Translations under genes and position numbers: made by a program | In this document: in pieces, positions 47,649 to 58,560 of the stretch | Position numbering within the stretch: position 1 is the first letter of the stretch | Layout: the number at the start of each line of letters is the position of its first letter | DNA from: Spirometra erinaceieuropaei | Lineage: Eukaryota > Platyhelminthes > Cestoda > Diphyllobothriidea > Diphyllobothriidae | Direction: 5' to 3' | NCBI GenBank assembly: GCA_902702965.1 | Contig: CACRXP010000015.1 | Coordinates: 2,511,448 to 2,575,447 of the forward strand | Length of the DNA: 64,000 nucleotides | Notes under the pieces: generated by a model | Seen by the model: the letters and a program-made list of their open reading frames with translations, nothing else | Told to the model about the DNA's origin: nothing | Databases searched by the model: none

Positions 47649-47837
47649 ATGCGGCCGCGCAAGCCTGGCCTTTTTCTGGGACATATGTTGGGAGAAGGAT
47701 ATAAGCAACTCCTCTATATAACGCATACTGCCGTTACTTTTAAGATCGAAAACGTGGGACATCCACTGAACATGACTGCATTTGGCCTGGACGTTCGCGT
47801 CCAGTTCTTGGGAGTTAACTGCAGTTTTACATCTTGA
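47649..47837 (+). CDS. Weak small-ORF candidate
   Basis: An ATG in a strong context (CACCATGCGG) starts 62 codons ending in TGA. The peptide has LFLGHMLGEGYKQLLYITH and VTFKIENVGHPLNMTAFG and looks more protein-like than neighbouring frames. No donor or acceptor is obvious and no family is recognised. Chance is a real alternative at this length. Confidence 0.25.
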   Translation: MRPRKPGLFLGHMLGEGYKQLLYITHTAVTFKIENVGHPLNMTAFGLDVRVQFLGVNCSFTS

Positions 47838-47959
47838 CAACCGACGGGTAGCTTTTTGCGCTCAGTCCAATGTTAAGCAGTTCTAACTCCTGAGGTTAAC
47901 TTCACCCAAATGAACTGGCACATATCCGTTAAGCTCCATCGTCGTGACCGATAGTGTCC

Positions 47960-48240
47960 ACCGCCTGTTCCAAAACGGCACAAGAGCACGAACTGCGACT
48001 TACTCTTGGAGTAGTTTGTAGTGATGGTAGACTTGAGAAGCATCTATGGCACTCAGTCCTCCCACCTCACCTGGACGCGGTGTCAAAACAAATCAAGAAG
48101 ACCGGATACGAGAGAGAGTGCAGGTTTCTGGCACGGCAAAACTCCACATTTTGGCATTCGACCACACGCCCTGGTCCACAGCAGACACTTGGCCAGGATT
48201 TGTACCACAATATAGGGAGGGGTCTGCACGGATCCTGATT
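47960..48240 (+). repeat. R1 dispersed repeat, plus-oriented copy
   Basis: Carries GATGGTAGACTTGAGAAGCA (near 48022), a CACCTGGACGCGGTGTCAAA block (near 48065) and CCCTGGTCCACAGCAGACA (near 48170). It faces the minus-oriented copies that follow. Confidence 0.65.
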
Positions 48241-48599
48241 GGAGTTCCGTTAGCCTGCACATGGTCTGCCGTCACGCCTCCACTGTCGTCATTTGTTAGG
48301 GGTGCGCACTCCCGACAACACCTCCCAGACTCCGATCTAACCTCTGAGCTGGTCCACCCCACCTACCGTGCTGTCCGTTTTGGGTTCAATGACCGTTAAG
48401 TACAGACAGCATCGTTTTTGACTGCTCTTCCATTTGCTTATCGCGTCTCTCGTTAGCCCTCTAGTTGCGCGGGTCCAAAACGGGAGTTAGACTGATTTAC
48501 GCCATGCGCTTACAGAGCATCTGCTCAGGCGTGTGGTGGTGCACCTTAGTCGTCGGCCGTCACGCCGCGTTAACGACTGCGTCCACTTCCATCACTAGC

Positions 48600-49650
48600 T
48601 AGTGGACAGGCCCAGACAGCCAACGAAGAATGTAAGACCGACGTTGAGAAATTCCTCCTCACATCAAATCCGTTCATCCCTCGGTCAAAATAAATCTGAC
48701 GCGTTCGAATCTGTCACGAGGCTCTACGAGTCGGGGCTTCGAAGGTCGCCAAACGACAGCATAACTCGTACCTACTCAGGACTGAGAGCGACTCCCCCGT
48801 GCGTGGGCCCCTTCGACACTCTTACGCATTCGAGACCCGAGCCTGGCACAAGTAGTGAAGACCGGCTTGGTCGTGGCCCGTGTAGATGGGCCGCTTAAAT
48901 TTTTTAACCATTGTGTTCGCACCCACCTCCGGAATTCCTAACAGTGCCATCGGAGCAGGGAAGCAGGGGTGCAGCAGATGCTGCGCAAGTCTGCCCCATT
49001 ACAAACTATCATCTAGGTCACCGGTACAGTACCCGCTCCCTGGGACACAAAGTGGACGACCCCGCCTGTGACGGTCGGGCGAGCGAGGACGGAGTGAGAC
49101 TGTCACTGGGGAATCTTTCTCCACGGCAGATCAGCGTACTCCTCGCTACAGTAAATCTGGCGCGCTTTAACCTCTCACGACGCGCCCTAAGAGTCGTGGC
49201 TTGGAAGGCCACCAACTGACGGAATAACTCAGAACTGAGGGTCAGGCTGCATTGATTCGTTCTTAACGGGACTTTTATGGGTCTCAACGCATGAGATCTG
49301 AGGCGCCTTTATAAAAGCCCTGGCACGTGCCGTGCGGCTCAGGTTGTGTGTGGTACGCGTAGATGGAATGTCTAACTTCGCCAGCCACCGCACCAGAGCC
49401 CAACTTCGGTCATCCCGTCACTGTCCTGCCATCGGAGCAAGGTGGGTGAGAAGAGCGATAGACGTTGCGCAATTCTGCTCTACAATAAATTACTTCACGC
49501 GCAAGTTCCCGGTACTGTGTCTGTTCCGTGGGGCCCCCTGTGGACGTCGTTGCGTGCGAGAGTCGAACTGTCGTTTCATCTGGCGGTTTGCCACGAACAT
49601 CTAGACAGTGATGGAAGCTATGATACTTTCTCCTGGTGGCTTATATGAAA
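48600..49650 (-). repeat. R1 array: two tandem units, about 460-480-base period
   Basis: TAAATCTGACGCG (48691) recurs as TAAATCTGGCGCG (49152). CCTGGCAC recurs at 48842 and 49320, and AGATGCTGCGCAAGTCTG-type blocks recur near 48976 and 49465. ACTTCACGCGCAAG and GTGGACGTCGT blocks are near 49492 and 49540. Sequence reads as R1 on the minus strand. Open frames here on both strands are by-products of high GC. Confidence 0.65.
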
Positions 49651-49903
49651 AGATTCATAAAAGGGCGTAACTGTGCATTTGACAGCATACAAGAAAATGA
49701 GTGTTTCTATCAGCACAGAGCATGAGGGGTAGTCGAGTCCGAATCCGATATTCACTAACACAAAAGCCAGGCTTCTTGAAGGACACAACATCTAATTCCC
49801 ATGAGGTGTATTTCCGTGAAATTCACCTCTTTGTCAAGAAGAGCTGGGGAGTTAGTCTTGTCTGCAGAACTACCATTTTTGTGTTTTTTCTTTTTGTTTG
49901 TAG

Positions 49904-50137
49904 GCATTGAAGATGACGGAGTTGAAAAATTCGAATTTTAACATCGTATTCGGGCCGTCACCTTCTCGAGCTGTTATTTCAGATACGCTCTCCAGTCCCG
50001 TGCACAGTAATTCACCGTCCCCTTGGACCACGAAGTTGGACTACAATGTAGCTGCTGTGGTCCAGCCTTCTCCGACCTCCTCTGAACACACCAGCTTCAT
50101 ACAACCAATCAAGAGTCCCACAATTCTGGACAAGCAG
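49904..50137 (+). CDS. Candidate first coding exon (Ser/Pro-rich N-terminus), plus strand
   Basis: A strong acceptor with a long pyrimidine tract (TTTTTCTTTTTGTTTGTAG|GC) opens the exon, and ATG follows at 49913 (A at -3). Exactly 75 codons run to AAGCAG|GTATGC, phase 0. The peptide is Ser/Pro/Thr-rich with NFNIVFGPSPSRAVISD near the start and SPTILDKQ at the end, the kind of disordered N-terminus common in regulatory proteins (inference). The acceptor before the ATG implies a 5' untranslated exon upstream. The rest of the gene is not identified. It shares phase with the exon at 56451-56561, so both could splice to the same downstream exon. Confidence 0.6.
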
Positions 50138-50387
50138 GTATGCCAGGAATGTTAAGGGATGCAACCCTTCAGATAATGCCCAGTAGTTATTGCACTAATG
50201 TCAGATGTTTCGAACTATGACCATGGTGCTTTAAATACATGAGTACCTAGAGTTTCAGTGATGTCGCTCTTATGACATCCAACATCCTTAATGTCTGCCT
50301 TATTGACTAAACTGCGATCGAGAGCTCCATTTGCAGCTTTATGAAAGTAAGTGAACATGCTTGAGAGAAGACGCGCAGTATTGTGTA

Positions 50388-50656
50388 TTTATTTACCGTA
50401 CTGACAACACAGGTTTTAGCTAAAAGCCCCAGACACACGTGTTTCGCCGATCTTGTGTCGCTGCCCGACGCAGCTGCGATGAGTTCGGCTCATCAACGGA
50501 TCCCCGAGCCTTCCCCGTGTATTTTCTGGTAATGTGAACTCCAATTTTACCCTGCCTTATTCACGTTCCGAGGAAACTACTGTGCGAACGTGATCGGCGA
50601 AACACGCGTGGCTGGGGCTTTTAGCTAGTACCTGTGTTGTCGGTACGATAAATAAT
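50388..50656. repeat. Inverted repeat within repeat family 'D'
   Basis: The left arm (about 50388-50454) contains ACAACACAGGTTTTAGCT and CACGTGTTTCGCCGATC. The right arm (about 50590-50656) is the inverse, with GATCGGCGAAACACGCGTGG and GCTTTTAGCTAGTACC. The arms are about 65 bases with about 135 bases between. The segment resembles a small foldback element. Copy 1 at 22.9 kb has only one arm. Confidence 0.7.
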
Positions 50657-50870
50657 TACACAATTGTTTACTGCTGATTGATGGTTATGCCGCAGTAGCT
50701 GATGGATTTCAGCCCAAACATTCATATCAACTTTTGGACCGTGCCTGAAAAGGTTGCTTCCGAAGGACTTACTCCAAGTTCGAGCATTAATTTCCCCGGA
50801 AATTAAACAAGGCAATGCGCACAGGATCTAGTTTGTGAACCACAAAACAATATGAAAACTAGGATGCTTT
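50657..50870 (+). repeat. Dispersed repeat family 'D', copy 2 (3' part)
   Basis: The block CTCCAAGTTCGAGCATTAAT, then GGAAATTAAACAAGGCAATG (50770-50818), matches 22830-22875. Confidence 0.6.
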
Positions 50871-52245
50871 TAAATGTCCGGCCATTATCAACTGGCATTC
50901 AGACTAAAGATCTGCCCTCCCTAGGTATCATATCCAGTGCTAGACATCTCATGAAACGCCGTAAATTTTTGATGCCAATCCCTGTAGCACACTATTCGAT
51001 TTAGCAAGTTAGAAATAAAGAAATTGGAAACCAATAAAAATTGCAAAAACAAAACACTTCAGTTGACCGCCTAAAGATAAATTCTGACGGGGCATAATAA
51101 ATGGAAGTTTATCGAACGGACGGAATAATGCCGAATAATAACTAACGTAAAATTGTAAGCACCTAGCGTTCAATTCACCGAAAAACCGGCATGTTAGTTG
51201 GGCTACGTTCAATTTACTTATTAAGCAAAAAGGACAAATTTTCTTTCATTAAAACCTACTTCCTAGTCCCTTTTGGCAAGCACACCAAAGTGTACAGTAC
51301 AATTGAGGTACGAGCTGCTTGCAGGCATACAGCTAGTTCCAATGGTTCAGACAGAATGGCATGTGATTGTGTAACAAGGCGAGTTTTTTGTGGTTAGCGT
51401 TGCTGGAATCCCTCATTTCCTCTACAGTGAACGGAACACCATCCCACAAAAGTACGCTGTCTATTAGGCGTTGTTAAATACCGATGTAACCGAGGGCAGC
51501 GTGGACAGTTGCCTTTGCTGATCCCAAGATGGACTGCTCCCTACCGTGGACAATTACCAAGCATGGGTGGTTTAAAAGGTGTGTATTTGCGTGGGTACTT
51601 CTTCCCACACTTCACCACCTGGGCTCCCTTCGTAGGCTTATGTAAAAATAAAATATCATCACAGCCTTGCATGCCCTTTAAAATGAAGGCAGGCGATCAA
51701 CACACGGATAAAAAAAACTCTAATCAATTTCGTGCTGGATAAAAAACTGATTTTTTTACATGAGCTCGAGCACGTGAAGACCAAATTCTTTCATCGCTTG
51801 CCTGACTACGCAAAGCGATCGCTGGTAGAGGCGCTGTATGAATAGTCTTGGCTGGGCACATAATGGTATTTTTTAGCGTCTGACGAATAAATGATAATTG
51901 TAGGTCGGTTACGGGCATTCTGTCAGTTGAAAATCGGTGTTACACTGCTAATCTCGGTATCTGCTCAATATTCACATCAGAACGGAGGCGCCCTCTTATC
52001 CTTGTCGATCGATATAACCGCGAAAATTTACTTTATGTCACCGTACCCCTTATCTGCGTTAACGGCTTTTGGGTAACGTTATTGCTATGTTTTGTGCCAC
52101 ACAAATCCACTCATATTCAAGTTAAAAATTTTAAAATCCACACAAACGCGCAGCTCCGGCCTGTAATGGTCTGCTTGTTTGTAAAAGTTTCTGGATAGAA
52201 TTGGGTATTTATGCCAAAAACATCCTATGCTTCTCCTGTAACATA
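50871..52245. other. No supported gene
   Basis: Frames of 61-77 codons on both strands without motif or splice pair. No repeat is recognised. Confidence 0.4.
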
Positions 52246-53197
52246 CAGTCAATGACCGATCCAGAATTCTGAAATGAATATTCGACTAAGACAGATTACT
52301 TAAGTGAGATTGTATTATGGAGTTTCTTGTGGCAAAAGGTCGTGATATTTTGGGCACGTCAGGATGTTGAGTTTTATATGCCGCGTGCAACTACTGCACA
52401 TAAAAAATGGCTAATTGAATAATGTGTTTTTTTAAAATTTATTTTCGATACCCTTTTAAATTCAAATATATATATTGTAGAAAACGCCTGTAAAAATATT
52501 CTTTCTTACACTTAATTAGTAGAAAATCACGTGTTCTGCACACTTTTTAGTCGAAGAGAAGCGTTCTTGGGTTTTAAATAGTAACTGATTGTCAGATTTT
52601 TGAAAGCCATGCAATATCCATTCACGTGGCATCCTATATGTATGTTTAGTAACGCTTCCCATAAAATATACAACAGAGTCTACAGCCGTCGCAAATTTTC
52701 ACGAGCCACATGAAGTATCTTTTTGGTGGCTGAAAGAAAATATGTTTTTCCTAGCGCTGAAGTTATGCAACTGCCCGACTGAATAGCTTAAATGCAACTG
52801 GGAGAGCAGATTCAGCTCAAAGTTATTCTGGACTTACAAACATTCATAAACTGCACGATTCCACTTTTTCGAGTATAAAATGTAAGTAAGGCGTGATTGC
52901 CTACTAAATGAGCGCAATAAGGGATGTTTTTTATGGAGGCCGTCTAAAAAAATGTATTTGAATTTATAAGTACATCAAAAATCATTAGGAAAAATGCACA
53001 CTACTTAGTCACTTGTTAATGAGTACAGTAACTGAAAGAAGCCGATTTGTCCATTTGAGAGTCAACTTATGGGCGGGCCTGACATATTACAGCATTATGC
53101 CGAAAAATATTCAGTAGTATTCCATCTAAGTGAGCCTTCCTAGTCGAAAATGTATTTCATAATACAGTTAACATTTAATGAAATCGGTCACTGACCG
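52246..53197. mobile_element. Foldback/MITE-type element, copy 3 (952 bp, oldest)
   Basis: Left end TA|CAGTCAATGACCGAT (52244 on). Right end is the inverse, ATCGGTCACTGACCG|TA (to 53199). Internal arm blocks are recognisable but eroded: TAAAAAATGGCTAATTGAAT near 52410 and AGTCACTTGTTAATGAGTAC near 53010 are the counterparts of the arm blocks of copies 1 and 2. Length and layout equal those copies, and there is no coding capacity. The terminal bases differ from copies 1 and 2 after CAGT, so it may be a related subfamily. Confidence 0.75.
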
Positions 53198-53199
53198 TA

Positions 53200-54040
53200 T
53201 GTGATAGGAGTAGTACATAAGTTTATATTTTCATGCACTGTTCATGGGACATGCAGTTACATATTATAAAGGTAACTGGAATCATTCCACCTTTTAAGCA
53301 GTAACTTTCTTATAGTGGAATCTCTCTCGCCGGCTCTTAACGCATGCCTGATCTCCACTGCAACATAGCTCTGACTTGAAGGTATGCACAGAAATTCCAG
53401 GAAACCTCCTAGGCCCTTTGGTACATGCTTTGTGTCCAACATTTGCAAGCCTAAGTCAAAATACAGCATTCTTAAACTTGCAGAAAAAATAACGTTTTGA
53501 CTGGCCGCTCTTCTCTATGATATTCTCTGCACACTAACAGATATGCAACCCGGCGCTTAGGAAAGGTCTCCAAACACTTTTTTCATTCGACAGTAAGCGT
53601 ATCAGGGCTTTCTGTGACTTTGAAAATTGCCCTTCTAATTTCACTATGCCATTTATGCTGTGATATTTTCGTCGATCATCCGACATTCTACAGCTCGATT
53701 TTTCGCTTAGTAGAAATCAGACCTCCATATATTTATTATAAAAAAACGGTCATAAGTGTTCAACCGTCGAGCAGGCAGGGGAGTTTCAAAATCCAAGAAA
53801 TTCGAGCCAGTGGGACGCATGTCTGCCGCAGTTGGCTTGATCCCGCTGAACACAGTTGTTCGTCAGACTGAGATGTAAATAGTTACAATTAAAAGTAAAC
53901 ATTTGAGGCTCACGTAAGTAATGCTCAGTGGAAGACGATTGAAATCGTAGTCCCCACATGCGGAGTTTATTTATCCCAGCTTCCCTACTGGCATGGAAGT
54001 CCATTGTCAGAAGGCAACAACATAACAGCAGCATTTGCAA
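53200..54040. other. No supported gene
   Basis: An 85-codon plus frame (53614-53871) and a 138-codon minus frame (53786-54202, partly in R1) have no motif or splice support. Confidence 0.35.
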
Positions 54041-54525
54041 TTGCTTTTGACCACCCAACGGCAGGTGGATATCAGCCGCCGATTCCGACGTTGTCCACCG
54101 TGTGCTACACAGCAAAGTACAGCAGGCACATTGACTTGTGCGTGACCTAATCAATACTGATGGTCGACTTGCGCAGCATCTACCGCACACTCTCTTTCTC
54201 ATTTCCCACCTGGACCCGGTGTCAAGACGGTGTCAAGAATGCGGGGAGGGCGGAGGTAAATAGCACGACCGAGCTCTCATCTTGGCGTTTCACTCCACAG
54301 CCCCTGGTCCACACAACAAATGACCAGATTTTTTGACCAACAACAACACCCAACAGAGGTCAGAAGGACGAGGATAACTGAGCAGCCATGCCCACTACAC
54401 AGCGGAAGCATAAGCGCAGCTTTCGGCAGGAAACCGGGTGTCAGGGAATTGCCAGGTTGTGATGGCCACGGTTTGCTGTCACAGGATTGGCACACGCTGT
54501 CAGACGTTTTGACCGGCAGGTGAAG
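54041..54525 (+). repeat. R1 dispersed repeat, long copy
   Basis: The blocks appear in order: TGCTACACAGCAAAGTACAG (54102), GACTTGCGCAGCATCTACCG (54167), a CACCTGGACCCGGTGTCAAG block (near 54207), CCCCTGGTCCACACAACAAA (54300), then CCCAACAGAGGTCAGAAGGA (54350). The last part is the inverse of 63170-63370, so these two copies define most of the repeat. Confidence 0.7.
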
Positions 54526-55049
54526 ACGTTGGCTGAAAATGCCCTCGTGTGGCTTGATGCGGGACTGTCGAATCAACATGACGGTTCAGTTAGGCCTCAA
54601 AGTAGTCTGACCGTCAATTTCCCTAAAACGGTCTCGTTGGTACGCATCTCAAAAATGTATACCAGCATGTTTGCAAAATCGATGATTAATTCGTACTCAC
54701 ATAGGTCGGTCAATTTTATACTCGCAGTGCTCACAAAATCCTTATCTGTTTCAAACTTTGAAAGTCTACCATGAATTGACAATGCGTTAGCCTAATGACT
54801 TTCGTCTTATGTTGTTGGTTGTCCCGTTACATACAAGGGTCGTGCTTATTATGTTACAGACCTGTCACAAGAGCTCTGTTTCAGACATTTTGCTTTAAGA
54901 TACTTCCAGCTACTTGATAAAAAGATTTTTCTGTTCAACTAAGGGTCTGGTTGATACGATTCAAAAATCGGCTGGCGCATGCGGGGGAGGGGAGAGTAGG
55001 GAAATCCAGCCCTGCGGCAAACCAGGGCCTTCATGAATGTTATAGGTCT

Positions 55050-55415
55050 GACACGCCAAAAGTCGTGACTATGAAGGTTGGCAGGTCCCCTTGAGGACTT
55101 CTGTGGCGTGCTCACTCGTGTGGTACTTGGACCATCCCTTCAGATTCCCATTGCAAGGTGCGGTGAACAGGTCGTGCGTGGCACGCGCAGACGGACTGCT
55201 TACATTCGTCGATCAGTGAGCCCACGCCCATCTCCGCCATCCTGGCACTGTTGCCACCTAAGGTGAGAGGGTGCAGTAGGTGCTACGCAAGCCGGCCTCA
55301 TTGTAATTCACGCGCAAATCACCGGTTCCGCCGCTACTACGGGGCCCACGGCGGATGTCGTTGCTTGCGACAGTAAAACTGCCGCGTTTTACGGCTCGAG
55401 TTGATGCGAGCAAAC
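55050..55415 (-). repeat. R1 dispersed repeat, minus copy
   Basis: Reads as R1 on the minus strand: GGCACGCGCAGACGGACTG (55176), GCAGTAGGTGCTACGCAAGC (55271), TCACGCGCAAATCACCGG (55307) and GGCGGATGTCGTTGC (55350). Confidence 0.65.
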
Positions 55416-55464
55416 ATATCGTAAGAGCCCATAGAAGCGAAGAGACGAGTCCCAGGAAGTAGTC

Positions 55465-55665
55465 TTGAAGAAGGAGACACAATCGCGGGGACAACATCTT
55501 TCTTAGGCTGACGTTTCGGAGTCCTGCTCGAACGCAGCATTAGAGACAAAATCATATCTGCTTTTTTGTCTCCGATGATGGGTTCGAGCAGGAATCCGAA
55601 AGGTCAGGCTAATAAAGCTCTTGTCCCAGCGATCGTGTCTCCTTCTTCAATATCGCAAGAGCTTT
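55465..55665. mobile_element. Two PLE tails in inverted orientation
   Basis: The minus tail (55470-55555) has GAGCAGGACTCCGAAACGTC and AGGAGACACAATCGCG-type ends. The plus tail (55565-55660) has CCGATGATGGGTTCGAGCAG, GAATCCGAAAGGTCAGGC, AATAAAGCTCTTGTCCCAGC, then GATCGTGTCTCC. They face each other with about 10 bases between. Inverted terminal copies are a known feature of PLE insertions, whose long terminal repeats can be arranged in either orientation. Confidence 0.65.
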
Positions 55666-55764
55666 ATCCAAAGGTTTTTTAAGATACCTGTACCTCCTTG
55701 GCAAAAAACGCTTTTGCCTAAAATCTCTGACCTTTCACTGCAGACCGCTGAGCTGCATTGTCAC

Positions 55765-55932
55765 CTGTTTTTCTAATAGATTTCTGACTAAACGATCGCT
55801 ACTTTCTGAGATTCTAATGGCACTTTCTCCACCCGTTGACTTATTATTAACGAGTTCTGTATGGCGAATGTGCCTGCCCGATCTTCTCGGGTTAAACTTC
55901 TGCCTAGATCTTGAATTGGCATTACTCGCCAT
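55765..55932 (-). CDS. Candidate first coding exon, minus strand
   Basis: ATG at 55930-55932 is in a favourable context (A at -3, G at +4). Exactly 56 codons run to AAACAG|GTGACA, phase 0. The peptide is basic and hydrophilic: MASNANSRSRQKFNPRRSGR at the start and SSDRLVRNLLEKQ at the end. The remaining exons would lie downstream on the minus strand (toward lower coordinates) and are not identified. Its ATG lies 518 bases from the divergent plus exon at 56451. No family is recognised. Confidence 0.5.
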
Positions 55933-56450
55933 AGTAGCGGTATGTAAGCCGACTTGTCATTTTCAAATTTGTCGGAACCTTTACTATTTCCTCCCGTATG
56001 AAGATTCCAGCGACACAACTGAGTACTTTCGTATTTAAGATAACGCGTCAGTGCTGTTCTTGGCTGTAGGTCTGCGTGCGTGAGCGATTGCTCTTTGGTG
56101 GTGAAGTTGGCACCCAGAGCGCGTAATTCTCTCCCCCCCCCCTAGTAATGTGAGCCAGCTACGGGTCTTTCGCGGTTTCCGTACACATTAATTAGTTTAA
56201 TTTTTACGTGATTTTGACGTCAGCAAGCAGCATACCAGGTCGCTTCCTATGCGATTACTCTCAAGGTAATTCTAACAGATGCGCTTTTTTACAGTCATAA
56301 ATAGTAAAACTTTTTAATTCCTCTTACGAGGTAATTTAAAAAGGATCACCCTTGACTGATTTCGATGTCAGTGCCGCACGTTAACGAGGCATGAGCTTTA
56401 ACTAAGAGGAACTTCATGTGTTTGAGAATTCGAGAATATCTTGAAGCAGA
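55933..56450. promoter_or_regulatory. Possible shared (bidirectional) promoter region
   Basis: About 520 bases separate two divergent ATG-bearing exon candidates. The segment includes a GC-richer patch with CGTGCGTGAGCG near 56075 and a C run at 56132-56141. I see no definite TATA box or factor site. The call rests on geometry alone. Confidence 0.25.
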
Positions 56451-56561
56451 ATGTCAGACTTAGTGCCAGGAAACGGACAACAGTTGATTTGCTGCCTCAA
56501 CCTCCCTGACCTCGAAAAACAATCTGATCCAGTTGTCGTCCCCTCAGACTGCCTGGAGCAG
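56451..56561 (+). CDS. Candidate first coding exon, plus strand
   Basis: ATG in a good context (A at -3), 37 codons, ending GAGCAG|GTATTG in phase 0. The peptide begins MSDLVPGNGQQLICCLNLPD and ends DCLEQ. AAGCAG just before the ATG could also be an acceptor, but without a pyrimidine tract. Same strand and phase as 49904-50137. No family is recognised. Confidence 0.45.
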
Positions 56562-57170
56562 GTATTGCTTCGAGTTGGTGAACGTGCATCTGCTTATCCT
56601 GATAAGTCACAATATTTTCTAACTTTTTATTTAATACTTCTTATTCCATAGCACTTCGTACTTATCTGTTGTCCATTATATCCGAGCCTTAAATATTTGT
56701 CTGAGTAAGAAATGAAGCTATTGGTTGATTACCGGAACCATTTGATTGGCAGTCTCATATTTCATACTCGTGTAAGGCGTTCATCTTCGAAGAGACCAGC
56801 ATCAGCAAATCAGACGATGCTCACGAGACAATTTGAATATTCATTGCTCGGGCTTCATGTCAAGTAACAATAGACCATGAAGTCAATTGCTCACGTTGCC
56901 GAGTTGCTGCTGTTTTGAAAATTGTTTTCGTACCCTGTTCCCGCTTCAGTTGACCAGTCCAAGGGGATTTTTGATGGGATTGACGAATTGAAATGCTTTC
57001 CAGGCCTAAGCCACAGAGGGTAAGCATGGTCTATAAATAGATTACATTCGTAAATTTTAAAATAGTCATACCTCCAAGCTATGGTAGATAGGGGCATCAT
57101 CGTACAACATTATGGTTTCCATTTACTGCTGGTAAATACCATTGCGACTGAAGACCTCCTCCAGGGTGTC
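56562..57170. other. No supported gene
   Basis: A single 69-codon minus frame (56891-57100) without support. Otherwise it may be intron of a plus-strand gene. Confidence 0.35.
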
Positions 57171-57171
57171 G

Positions 57172-58560
57172 GTGAACATCTTACCGTTTGCCAATAATGG
57201 CGAAGAGACGAGACCCAGGAAGCAGTCCTGAAAAAGGAGGCACGATCGCTGGGACAGGAACTTGATTTGCTTGATGTTCTGGAGACCCACCCGAACACGT
57301 AATCAGGGATCTCGGTAGTTTATGAACAAAGGGTTGCGGTATTTATAGCATGAGGTCAAAACATTACTGCAAATCTATGGAAATTCAAGGCTCCCCCCTT
57401 CATCAGGGATTGTTGCACTTGGTGTGATGGTTGTTTGGTGGCCGACATTCGCGACGTTAATTGATGCAATTTCATTACGTGTGTCGGATGTTGGTGTGAT
57501 GATTGCTTGACCATCTGGTCAACCGACCCCGGCGTTGGGAACAGAGTCCACATGTGTGCTCCTCACGTGGCTAATGACTCCGCCTGAGCGAAGTCGCAGC
57601 ACCGAGTATGGAAGGGGAAGTTCGTTGTAGTTGTTTATAGACTACGGGCCCGTGAACAATGACTCGAGCAGCTCTGGCTCACGCGGTTGTCACCTCTTGC
57701 GAAAATTTCGGCCTCGTTGAATTTGAATGTGTGGTCAGATCTCATCGAATGAGCCGCAACTTGAGAGCTGGCGTCATCTCCCCGCACGGTTGCAGCGTGA
57801 TCGGCCATTCGCGTTCGAATCAGTCTTCCGGTTTCTCTGACGTAGTTGCTTTGTCCGCAACTGCACCAAATTCGACAATCGAATCCAGACGTTTCTTGCC
57901 GTGGTAATGGATCTTTTAGTTTCGATATCTGACGCCTAATAGTTGCTTCCGGTCTTTGTGCAACTCCAACCCCAAGTGGTGCTAGAAGGCGGCCGACAGC
58001 TTCCGAAACATTCTTGACATACGGAGGCGCTTGCCAAAATTTGAAATCCTGGCGGTTTTGCCTTCCGTCCCCTTTGCGTATGCACCGGTTGACGAATTTG
58101 TGGGAGTAGCCATTGGCTTTGAACTCCCGTCGATGGTATTGTAGTTCGGCAATCTTGTCTTTCGGCTCACTGCAGTACGTTTCAACACGCCGATAGAGCG
58201 TCCCTACACAACTTTTTTTTGGTTGATTGGATAGTTCCTGTTGACGTTCGGTAGTTGCGTCGCATTTTTCGCTTTCCTAAACGCTTTGGTCTTTAGGCCA
58301 CCATAATCTTTGCGAAATACGAGCGCATCCAGTAAGTTTAGCTAGTTGTTCTCTTTCCCCGCCACCGTAAATTTTATGTCCGCGAAGACCGCATTAAGAC
58401 GCTCTTTGAACGTCAGTAGTTGGTCCCGGTAAATACCACAGGCAGAAAATCGGTCTGTGGTGTTGGAAGGCCAGCGACAGTAACCGTTGCAGGATTGCCT
58501 AAACGATGATGCTCGAAATCGGCGAATCCATTGTTGTTTATGATGCCAGTAGGTTCTTCC
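57172..58560 (-). mobile_element. Penelope-like retroelement, degraded (RT end, GIY-YIG, tail)
   Basis: Minus-strand fragments in PLE order: an eroded palm region with FEHHR (near 58520); DQLLTFKERLNAVFADIKFT (near 58400), a stretch conserved in flatworm PLEs; GGLKTKAFRKA (near 58290); TRLPNYNTIDGSSK, the out-of-frame counterpart of a KIAELQY block (near 58145); and RIWCSCGQSNYVRETGRLI with TRMADHAA (57780-57870), the GIY-YIG start with Gly changed to Arg. C-terminal EIASIN-like sequence follows (near 57470), then an untranslated part with TATAAATACCGCAA and the tail (57225-57305). Several stops and shifts make it inactive. Confidence 0.8.

Noticed and set aside
48600..49604. Several 60-100-codon frames in the GC-rich 48-50 kb region
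   Set aside because: They coincide with tandem R1 repeat units, occur on both strands and differ between units.
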